Positions 1 to 5,156 of a DNA stretch of 8,504 nucleotides are shown here, piece by piece; position 1 is the first letter of the stretch, and the number at the start of each line of letters is the position of its first letter. The position numbers and the translations under genes were made by a program. Under the pieces are notes generated by a model, which had not been told where the DNA came from, searched no databases, and worked only from the letters and a program-made list of their open reading frames with translations. The DNA comes from Gemmatimonadota bacterium (GTDB lineage: Bacteria; Gemmatimonadota; Gemmatimonadetes; Longimicrobiales; UBA6960). Location of the stretch: contig JADFLD010000053.1 in NCBI GenBank assembly GCA_022564535.1, forward strand, positions 1-8,504. Reading direction: 5' to 3'.

Positions 1-339
1 CTCGAAAAGGAACAAGCCGAGGAGCGCGACGAGCTCGCGCAGGGGCTCGGAACGCTCGCCGTCATCGGATCGGTGTCCCCCCTCCTGGGGCTCATGGGAA
101 CCGTCCTCGGCATCATCAATGCCTTCCTGGGGATCACGGCGTCGGGCTCGAGCAACATCATGGCCGTGGCGCCCGGTGTCGCCGCCGCGCTCGTGACGAC
201 CGTCGCGGGTCTCGCCGTCGCGATTCCGGCGGTCATGGCGTACAACCACTTCGTCGGAAAGCTGAACCTGGTCAGTGGTGAGCTCCAGGGCTTTTCCAGT
301 GAATTCATCGGGACGCTGGCCCGGGAAGGGCGGGTCTAG
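1..339 (+). CDS. tolQ: TolQ, proton-channel subunit of the Tol-Pal motor (3' part only)
   Basis: The frame is open from base 1 and ends at TAG 337-339, giving 112 C-terminal residues; the N-terminus lies upstream of the window. It belongs to the MotA/TolQ/ExbB proton-channel family. Two membrane segments are visible, at about residues 18-45 and 55-80 of the fragment. They carry the family signatures GLMGTVLGI and PGVAAALVTTVAGLAVAIPAV. Thr34 and Thr67 of the fragment match the two pore threonines of E. coli TolQ (T145 and T178). The preceding charged stretch (EKEQAEERDELAQGL) is the end of the cytoplasmic loop. TolQ forms the inner-membrane ring around the TolR helices and passes proton motive force to TolA. 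The stop codon is followed directly by the tolR ATG with no spacer, which implies translational coupling. ExbB is the only serious alternative name; the tolA-tolB-pal context decides for TolQ. Confidence 0.95.
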   Translation, partial: LEKEQAEERDELAQGLGTLAVIGSVSPLLGLMGTVLGIINAFLGITASGSSNIMAVAPGVAAALVTTVAGLAVAIPAVMAYNHFVGKLNLVSGELQGFSSEFIGTLAREGRV

Positions 340-777
340 ATGAGTTCCCTGGGTCTGCATCGTAGGGGGCGAGGCGCGCACGCGGACTTTCCGCTCAACG
401 CCGAGATCGACGTCACGAGTCTCGTGGACGTGGCGTTCATCCTGCTCATCATCTTCATCATCACCGCGCCGATCATGCAGGGTGGCATCGAGGTCGCGAT
501 CCCGCGAGCGGATGTCCAGCCGCTGATGTCTCAGGATTCACCGTTCTTCGTGACGATCGGGCGCGACGGGCGGATCTTCATGGAGGAGACCGAGGTCACC
601 CTCGAGGCTCTGGAGGCCGGCCTCGCGCAGCTGGTCGCCGCGGGGTCGGTGGAACGCGTCTACGTTCGGGCCGACTCCCTGGCTCCGTGGGCGCCCGTCA
701 TCCGGGTCATGGCGGCGGCCGTCAACAGTGGGGTGGGGTGGTCGGCGGTAGCCACCCCCTACGTAGAGGGGCGGTAG
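340..777 (+). CDS. tolR: TolR, ExbD/TolR-family stator-like subunit
   Basis: 145 residues, normal for the ExbD/TolR family. It has a short cytoplasmic N-terminus, a single membrane helix at about residues 25-45 (VTSLVDVAFILLIIFIITAP) and a periplasmic domain (about 50-140). Asp30 in the LVDVAF motif aligns with the essential proton-carrying Asp23 of E. coli TolR. The periplasmic part has the expected family pattern of a short beta strand after the helix (GGIEVAIPRA), FFVTIGRDGRIFME, and VYVRAD before the last helix. TolR sits inside the TolQ ring and its periplasmic dimer contacts peptidoglycan. The start ATG directly abuts the tolQ stop (TAG-ATG), with purine-rich GGGAAGGG within the tolQ end as ribosome binding site. 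tolA starts 3 nt after its stop. Confidence 0.95.
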   Translation: MSSLGLHRRGRGAHADFPLNAEIDVTSLVDVAFILLIIFIITAPIMQGGIEVAIPRADVQPLMSQDSPFFVTIGRDGRIFMEETEVTLEALEAGLAQLVAAGSVERVYVRADSLAPWAPVIRVMAAAVNSGVGWSAVATPYVEGR

Positions 778-780
778 CGA

Positions 781-1551
781 ATGAACCGCCGGGTCGACCC
801 CTTCGACCGCCGCTCGATGGCGCTCTCAGTCACGGTCCATTGCGCGATCCTGGTGGTCGCGTGGGCGAGCTCACTCTACGAGCCGGAGCAGATGGAGTTC
901 ATCACGTATGAGATCGAACTGGTCTCTCCTCCTCCCGCGCGACAGGCGGAGGAGCCGGAGGTGGCGACGGAGGAGCTCGTGATCGAGCGGCCGGAGCCCG
1001 AGCCTGCGCCTCCCGAGCCGGAGGTCGAGGAGGTCGTGCCGATCGAGGAGCCCGATCCTGAACCCGATCCGCCGCCGGTGGAACGGGAGGAGTCGACCGT
1101 GCCAGAGCCGCCTGAAGTGGCCGAGGAGGTCGTCGTGGCAGCCGCGGTCGATGTGCCCGAAGAAGAGCCTGAGGAGACCGGGGAAGGCCTCAACGTTCGC
1201 ATGGAAGGGCTGCAGCGGGACTATCCGCAGTACTACGACAACATCATTCGTCAGATCATCCGCTGCTTCCGCTGGCGCGACGGCGGCGGTTGGCGGACTA
1301 CGGTCTTTTTTTACATCGACCGGGAGGGGAACGCCGAGGGGCTCGACTTTGTTTCGAGGTCGGGCAATACCGCTTTCGATTACGCGGCGATGGGCGCGGT
1401 CGACTGCGCCGGGCACGGACGCTTCGGTGCGCTCCCGGAGGAGTTTTCCGGCGATCGCTTCCCGGTGCAGTTCTTCTTCGATCCGGGGCGCGCCCCGCTC
1501 GAGTTATTTCCAAAGCCAGACCAGCCGAACAAGGTGACACGCGAGACATGA
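781..1551 (+). CDS. tolA: TolA/TonB-family energy transducer with acidic Pro-Glu linker
   Basis: 256 residues, much shorter than E. coli TolA (421). Order: cytoplasmic N-terminus (1-12), one membrane helix (about 13-31), a Pro/Glu-rich periplasmic linker (about 48-140), and a TonB_C/TolA-III-like domain (about 145-245). The membrane helix carries the SxxxH motif (Ser16-Val-Thr-Val-His20), which in TonB and TolA couples to the ExbD/TolR motor. The C-terminal domain shows the helix YPQYYDNIIRQIIR, strand TTVFFYIDREG, then SGNTAFDYAA, the usual TonB_C pattern. Cys162 and Cys209 lie in this domain and could pair; E. coli TolA-III also has a disulfide. The linker is acidic rather than the Ala/Lys coiled coil of E. 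coli TolA or the Lys-Pro linker of TonB. A 7-T run lies at 1306-1312. Ribosome binding site GAGGGG lies within the tolR end. The stop overlaps the tolB start as ATGA. The name rests on C-terminal domain type and gene order. Confidence 0.88.
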   Translation: MNRRVDPFDRRSMALSVTVHCAILVVAWASSLYEPEQMEFITYEIELVSPPPARQAEEPEVATEELVIERPEPEPAPPEPEVEEVVPIEEPDPEPDPPPVEREESTVPEPPEVAEEVVVAAAVDVPEEEPEETGEGLNVRMEGLQRDYPQYYDNIIRQIIRCFRWRDGGGWRTTVFFYIDREGNAEGLDFVSRSGNTAFDYAAMGAVDCAGHGRFGALPEEFSGDRFPVQFFFDPGRAPLELFPKPDQPNKVTRET

Positions 1552-2918
1552 ATCTTCGAAGATGGGTGAGGCGTTGGGTGGTCGTGGGAGGCGCGCTCGT
1601 CGCGATCGGATTCCCCCGCGCTGAGGCCGTATCCGCGCAGGACGAGCTCCCTGGGGTAAGCCTGGGGCTGGTCTACGCGAACTCGTACCTGCCGGCGCTG
1701 GTCGTGAAGCCGTTCACGGGCAGCTTCGGCGGCGACGGAATCGCCCCTCAGGTGGAGGCGATCATCGGTCGTGATCTGCGGGGCTCGGATCGCTTCGAGG
1801 TCATGGACTCGCTCCCGGCCGGACTCCTGGGCGTGGGCGTCGACTACACGCTGTGGGACCGGCTCGGTGCCGTGTGGCTCGTCAGCGGCGAGGTCGAGGG
1901 CGCGGGTGAGGGATACGTCCTCATTCTCGAGCTCCACGACGTGGTCTACGGCGAGGTGACGGAGCGAGGGCGCTTTCGGCTTCCCAGCGTGACCGACGAG
2001 GACTTCAGGATGGCCGTTCACCGCACGTCCGACGAGATCGTCCGGTGGGCCACGGGCGATCCGGGCATGGCGGCGAGCCGTATCGTCTTCACGATGAAGG
2101 ACGCTGACTTCAATGAGGACATCTACGTCATCGACCCGGACGGCGAGAACCTCCAGCGCGTGACCCGTTATAATTCCATGACCTTGTCACCCACTTGGTC
2201 GCCGGACGGCGAGCGGATCGCGTTGGCTTCGTGGAAAACAGGCGTGCCCAGGATCTACGAGGTCGATCGCTTCGGCGGTAACGAACGGATGCTTCCCGCG
2301 GTGCGCGGCGCCGGAGACTACATCACGCCGGCGTACCACCCGGACGGTAGCACGCTCGCGTTTTCCGTGCTCGGCAGTGACGCGCGCTCCGGCATCTTCA
2401 CCTATGACCTCGACCGCGACTGCTGCCTGTCCTACCTGTCGGGTGGCCCGTGGTACGACATCGGCCCGACGTACTCGTCCGACGGGCGCTGGCTGGCGTT
2501 CAACACCATGCGTTTCGGCGACGATGTGCCCCAGGTCATGAAGATGCCCGCCGAGGGGGGGCCGGCCGAGACGCTGTCACCGTACGAGTACGGCGACGGT
2601 GGATTCTACGCCGCTCCAGACTGGTCCCCGTACGGCGATCTCGTTGCATTCCACGGTCGTATCGACCGGCGGGGCCGCTACCACATACTCGTCGCGAACC
2701 TCGAGGACCACGGAAAAGTCTTGCGTCAGTTGACCTCGGAGGGCAACAACGAGGATCCGAGTTGGGCTCCGGACGGGCGTCACCTCGTATTCGTCGGAGA
2801 ACGGAGCTGGGGTTTCGGACTCATGATCGTGGACGTGACGACCGGGCGAATTCGCTCACTGCTGGGTGGGAGGAAGGTGGGACTGCCCGATTGGTCTCCA
2901 GCCCTCACTCAGAGGTAG
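1548..2918 (+). CDS. tolB: TolB, periplasmic beta-propeller of the Tol-Pal system
   Basis: 456 residues from ATG 1548. The frame is open upstream to 1290, but that extension is an arginine-rich shadow of tolA. The chosen start forms the ATGA overlap with the tolA stop and begins a clear signal peptide: basic residues 1-9, hydrophobic 10-22, cleavage likely after Val28-Ser-Ala30. Residues about 35-150 are the TolB N-terminal domain (VVKPF, then IIGRDLRGSDRFEVMD, matching E. coli IVAADLRNSGKFNPLD). From about 175 a beta-propeller follows with PD40 motifs at about 219 (SPDGER), 265 (HPDGST), 312 (SSDGRW), 361 (SPYGDL) and 408 (APDGRH), spaced 46-49 residues, and a closing LPDWSP like the E. coli C-terminus. 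TolB binds Pal and the TolA C-terminal domain. The only cysteines are an adjacent pair, 292-293. A 7-G run (2555-2561) is in frame. Confidence 0.96.
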   Translation: MNLRRWVRRWVVVGGALVAIGFPRAEAVSAQDELPGVSLGLVYANSYLPALVVKPFTGSFGGDGIAPQVEAIIGRDLRGSDRFEVMDSLPAGLLGVGVDYTLWDRLGAVWLVSGEVEGAGEGYVLILELHDVVYGEVTERGRFRLPSVTDEDFRMAVHRTSDEIVRWATGDPGMAASRIVFTMKDADFNEDIYVIDPDGENLQRVTRYNSMTLSPTWSPDGERIALASWKTGVPRIYEVDRFGGNERMLPAVRGAGDYITPAYHPDGSTLAFSVLGSDARSGIFTYDLDRDCCLSYLSGGPWYDIGPTYSSDGRWLAFNTMRFGDDVPQVMKMPAEGGPAETLSPYEYGDGGFYAAPDWSPYGDLVAFHGRIDRRGRYHILVANLEDHGKVLRQLTSEGNNEDPSWAPDGRHLVFVGERSWGFGLMIVDVTTGRIRSLLGGRKVGLPDWSPALTQR

Positions 2919-2985
2919 TCGCGTGCCCGGGTCGGAGACAGCGGCCCGGGGTGCCCTGAGCCTCCGGGCGGATGTGTCGTAAGCG

Positions 2986-3014
2986 TTGCGCTGCCACGGG
3001 TTTCACCCTATATG
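2986..3014 (+). promoter_or_regulatory. Weak sigma70-type promoter candidate for pal-cpoB
   Basis: In the 202-nt gap between tolB and pal, TTGCGC (2986-2991) and TATATG (3009-3014) are separated by exactly 17 nt. They match the -35 and -10 consensus at 3/6 and 4/6 positions, and the last -10 base is not T. A transcript would start near 3021, about 100 nt before the pal ATG and just ahead of the palindrome at 3024-3041. A second possibility is TACCTT (3047-3052), which fits the TANNNT core common in GC-rich genomes. The length of the gap in an otherwise tightly packed cluster favours a promoter here. In E. coli pal is also served by an additional transcript besides the tolQRA one. The exact elements are a guess. 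Confidence 0.3.
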
Positions 3015-3023
3015 GCAGGGGGA

Positions 3024-3041
3024 CTTTCCCCTTGGGGAAAG
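3024..3041. repeat. Perfect inverted repeat in the pal leader (operator or hairpin)
   Basis: CTTTCCCC-TT-GGGGAAAG is an 18-bp interrupted palindrome with perfect 8-bp arms. As DNA it has the size and symmetry of a dimeric repressor site. As RNA it would fold into a 7-bp stem closed by a CUUG tetraloop, a known stable loop. It lies about 80 nt upstream of the pal ATG and just downstream of the weak promoter candidate. It is not followed by a T run, so it is not an intrinsic terminator. The structure is plain in the sequence; its role is unknown. Confidence 0.6.
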
Positions 3042-3120
3042 GGCGTTACCTTCGTGCAACCCACGGTGCGGCGCCTACGCGTCGCAGCATTTCAACAGTT
3101 CGTTCAACCCGGGAGTTGGG

Positions 3121-3717
3121 ATGATCGTCCGTCGTTTCGTTGTTCTCGTTTTCGCTGCTACGCTCCTCGTGGGCGCATGTGGGGGCGATCCCCCGCCACC
3201 GCCGCCGCAGCCGCCGGGTCAGGACCAGGACTCGCTTCAGGCTTACAATGACTCCGTCGCGGACGCAGAGGCCGAGCAGAGGCGTTTGGCCGAGGAGGAA
3301 GAGGCCGCGCGAGCCGAAGCTGCGGCAAGTGCGCGGGCCGTCCGAGAGGCGCGGAGCACTCTGGAGGAGATGGTGTTCTTCGACTACGACCTGTCGGAGA
3401 TTCGCGACGACGCCGAGGCCCGGCTTCGCGCCAAGGTCGATATCCTTCGCGCTAGCCCGGAGGTGCAGATCCGGGTCGAGGGGCACGCCGATGAGCGTGG
3501 CTCGACGGAGTACAACCTGGCCCTGGGCAACCGTCGCGCGGAGGCGATTCGCCAGTTCCTGACCGGCTTCGGTCTGGCGGAGGATCGCTTCGAGATCGTT
3601 ACGTGGGGCGAGGGGCGACCGCTCCAACAGGGCTCGACCGAGTCCGCTTGGGCGCGGAACCGGCGTGGTCAGTTCGTGATCACGGCTGGCGCGGACGCGA
3701 TCAACCCGGCCAACTGA
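3121..3717 (+). CDS. pal: Pal, peptidoglycan-associated OmpA-domain lipoprotein
   Basis: 198 residues from ATG 3121, which has GGGAG (3111-3115) 5 nt upstream. An upstream TTG in the same frame (2986) would bury the signal peptide and is rejected. Signal peptide with lipobox Val17-Gly-Ala-Cys20, so Cys20 becomes the lipidated N-terminus. A proline run (about 24-32) and an Ala/Glu-rich helical linker (about 36-80) follow. The OmpA-like domain (about 82-192) starts at FFDYD (86-90), equivalent to the FDFD strand of Pal, and carries GHADERGSTEYNLALGNRR. Asp124 and Arg139 have the same 15-residue spacing as the diaminopimelate-binding Asp271 and Arg286 of OmpA. The domain ends with ARNRRGQFVI. 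Pal anchors the outer membrane to peptidoglycan and is the outer-membrane partner of TolB. It is about 25 residues longer than E. coli Pal because of the linker. Confidence 0.96.
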   Translation: MIVRRFVVLVFAATLLVGACGGDPPPPPPQPPGQDQDSLQAYNDSVADAEAEQRRLAEEEEAARAEAAASARAVREARSTLEEMVFFDYDLSEIRDDAEARLRAKVDILRASPEVQIRVEGHADERGSTEYNLALGNRRAEAIRQFLTGFGLAEDRFEIVTWGEGRPLQQGSTESAWARNRRGQFVITAGADAINPAN

Positions 3718-3735
3718 CGGCATGACCCTCGTGGG

Positions 3736-3765
3736 ACCCCTCCTCCGGTATCCCGGGGGAGGGGT
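3736..3765 (+). promoter_or_regulatory. Strong hairpin between pal and cpoB covering the cpoB ribosome binding site
   Basis: The left arm (3736-3748, ACCCCTCCTCCGG) pairs with the right arm (3753-3765, CCGGGGGAGGGGT) over 13 positions with a single G.U, leaving the 4-nt loop TATC. Ten of the pairs are G-C. Two further outer pairs (3735.3766 wobble and 3734-3767) extend it. It begins 18 nt after the pal stop. The purine-rich cpoB ribosome binding site (3758-3764) lies wholly inside the right arm, so the fold would hide it. The stem is followed by TTCGTGTAATGG, not a T run, so it is a poor intrinsic terminator. Likely roles, by inference, are protecting the 3' end of pal mRNA and lowering cpoB expression. 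Confidence 0.7.
3758..3764 (+). promoter_or_regulatory. cpoB ribosome binding site that decides the start codon
   Basis: GGAGGGG sits 8 nt before ATG 3773, an ideal spacing. The earlier in-frame ATG at 3722 is preceded by CCAACTGACGGC, with no ribosome binding site. The site is inside the stem of the 3736-3765 hairpin. Confidence 0.75.
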
Positions 3766-3772
3766 TCGTGTA

Positions 3773-4543
3773 ATGGCCCGCGTCCCCGTCTTGGTCGCCA
3801 TCGGGGTGGCGTTCAGCGGATGTGCCATGAAGGGGGACATCCGCCTCTTGCAAGACGAAATGCGGGCGATGGGCGCGAGGCAGGACTCGGTCTTGGTGGC
3901 GCTCAACGCCGAGACCCGGTTGACGCGGGACACGCTCCGGACCCAGTCGGACCAGATGTTCGACTTCCGTGGCGACATCAACCATCAGCTCCAGCAGATC
4001 GTGCGGTCCCTCGCCCGTCTCGAGGCCATCGCAGGTGAGAACCAGCGGGGAATGGCGAGCGTTCGCGACCAGCTCGCGAACATCCGCAGGATGCCTACGG
4101 TGACTACGACGACCGTCGTGACGTCGGACTCGCTCGGGCGCGGCGAGAGCCTCGTCGGCGGCGGCTCCGGGAGCCCGGATCAACTCTGGAGCGTTGCGAA
4201 GGACCAGCTCGATCGCGGATCTCTCAACGCGGCGGCGCGGGCCTTCGAGGAGTTCGTCTCCGGGTACCCGAACGACCCGCGCGTTCCAGACGCGCACTTC
4301 CAACTCGCCGACATTCTCACGCAACAGGACCGGCCCGAAGACGCGCTCGAAGCCTTCGAGGAGATTCGGCAGCTCTTCCCGACGGCGACGCGCGTTCCGG
4401 ATGCGCTGTATCGCATCGCCGTCCTCCAGGAGGAGCTTGGAGACGACGAGGCGGCCAAGGCCACGCTGGAGCGGATCATGAACACGTATCCGGACGCGAC
4501 GATCGCCATGCTGGCCCGGGTAAAGCTGCGCGAGATCGGGTAG
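3773..4543 (+). CDS. cpoB: CpoB/YbgF-like TPR protein, predicted lipoprotein
   Basis: 256 residues from ATG 3773, chosen over the in-frame ATG at 3722. It has a ribosome binding site, and only this start puts a signal sequence at the N-terminus (MARVPVLVAIGVAFSGC). The signal ends in a lipobox-like Phe-Ser-Gly-Cys17, so the protein is probably lipidated, unlike soluble E. coli CpoB. Residues about 22-105 are heptad-rich and likely the trimerising coiled coil seen in YbgF. A Thr/Ser/Gly-rich spacer (about 108-133) leads to three TPR units (about 136-256), with recognisable A-F-E-E and Y-P-N-D-P, A-L-E-A-F and L-F-P-T-A, and A-T-L-E and Y-P-D-A turns. E. coli CpoB binds TolA and coordinates PBP1B-driven septal peptidoglycan synthesis with outer-membrane constriction; the position after pal fits this role. 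nrdR follows after 29 nt. Confidence 0.9.
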   Translation: MARVPVLVAIGVAFSGCAMKGDIRLLQDEMRAMGARQDSVLVALNAETRLTRDTLRTQSDQMFDFRGDINHQLQQIVRSLARLEAIAGENQRGMASVRDQLANIRRMPTVTTTTVVTSDSLGRGESLVGGGSGSPDQLWSVAKDQLDRGSLNAAARAFEEFVSGYPNDPRVPDAHFQLADILTQQDRPEDALEAFEEIRQLFPTATRVPDALYRIAVLQEELGDDEAAKATLERIMNTYPDATIAMLARVKLREIG

Positions 4544-4572
4544 TGGCTTGGCCGCCGAGGGGGTTCTAACTC

Positions 4573-5070
4573 GTGCGTTGTCCCGGGTGTGACGCCACCG
4601 AGAATCGCGTCGTCGACACGCGGGCGAGTCGGGGAGGACGTGCCGTCCGGCGACGACGTGAGTGTACGGTATGCGGCGTCCGATTCACGACGTATGAGTA
4701 CGTGGAGGAACGCCCGATCCAGGTTCTCAAGCGCTCGGGCGCGATCGAGGACTTCGACCGCGAAAAGATCCTGCGGAGCGTGAAGGTCGCCTGTGCGAAG
4801 CGGCCCGTGTCGGCGTCGGACATGGAGGCGCTGGTCGACGACATCGAGGATGAGTTCTCCCGCGAGGCGGGTGTGGAGCTCCCCAGTATGAGGCTCGGGG
4901 CCCTCGTCATGGAGCGGCTGAGTCCGCTCGACCGGGTCGCCTATGTGCGTTTCGCGTCGGTCTACCGGAACTTCCAAGAGGCGGGTGAGTTCCAAGAGTT
5001 TGTTGACGAAATGGCCGAAGCCCAGGCACGCGAGGAGCAACGCCGGAGTCAGGTCGAGCTTCCGATCTGA
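4573..5070 (+). CDS. nrdR: NrdR, Zn-ribbon/ATP-cone repressor of ribonucleotide reductase genes
   Basis: 165 residues from GTG 4573, with GAGGGGG (4557-4563) 9 nt upstream. This start gives the invariant NrdR N-terminus MRCPGC. The zinc ribbon uses Cys3, Cys6, Cys31 and Cys34 (CPGC and CTVCG). The basic stretch RAVRRRREC and RFTTYE between and after them is the DNA-contacting part of the family. The ATP-cone domain covers about residues 49-139 (VLKRSGAIEDFDREKIL, then YVRFASVYRNF). NrdR senses ATP/dATP through this cone and represses nrd operons by binding NrdR boxes. I see no nrd gene or NrdR-box pair in the window, so the targets are elsewhere. Its place between cpoB and tatC differs from the E. 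coli neighbourhood (ribD, nusB). The C-terminal tail beyond 150 is charged and slightly longer than usual. Confidence 0.96.
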   Translation: MRCPGCDATENRVVDTRASRGGRAVRRRRECTVCGVRFTTYEYVEERPIQVLKRSGAIEDFDREKILRSVKVACAKRPVSASDMEALVDDIEDEFSREAGVELPSMRLGALVMERLSPLDRVAYVRFASVYRNFQEAGEFQEFVDEMAEAQAREEQRRSQVELPI

Positions 5071-5156
5071 GCCCGAGGGGCCCGTTTTCGGGGCGTTGCC
5101 CGGGGGGGCGACGGACCCGATCCCAGCGTCCGATTCATCTGTCTGACAGAGAGTAG

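Noticed and set aside
871..1416. Minus-strand frames opposite tolA, including a Ser/Gly-rich one
   Set aside because: They are the complement of the GAG/CCG repeats that encode the Pro-Glu linker.
1557..1577. Arg pairs in the TolB signal peptide as a possible Tat signal, given tatC nearby
   Set aside because: The S/T-R-R-x-F-L-K pattern is absent, and TolB is known as a Sec substrate.
2169..2174. Perfect TATAAT inside tolB
   Set aside because: It encodes conserved propeller residues, and the sequence 17 nt upstream (AGAACC) bears no likeness to a -35 box.
2926..2950. Possible terminator after tolB (two CCCGGG copies)
   Set aside because: A 6-bp stem with a 13-nt loop and no T run; CCCGGG is self-complementary and common in GC-rich DNA.
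3013..3027. TGGCAG... resembling a sigma54 promoter
   Set aside because: The GC of the -12 element is missing: TT stands at the required spacing from GG.
3046..3981. Minus-strand open frame of 311 codons opposite pal and cpoB
   Set aside because: It spans two well-supported genes and their intergenic hairpin and shows no domain.
5081..5101. Possible terminator after nrdR (CCCG-TTTT-CGGG and GGGC-GTT-GCCC)
   Set aside because: The stems are only 4 bp, they compete with each other, and the T residues are in the loop rather than after a stem.
5138..5150. Palindrome TCTGTC-T-GACAGA just before tatC
   Set aside because: Six-bp arms are expected about twice per window at any one spacing, and there is no promoter signal beside it.
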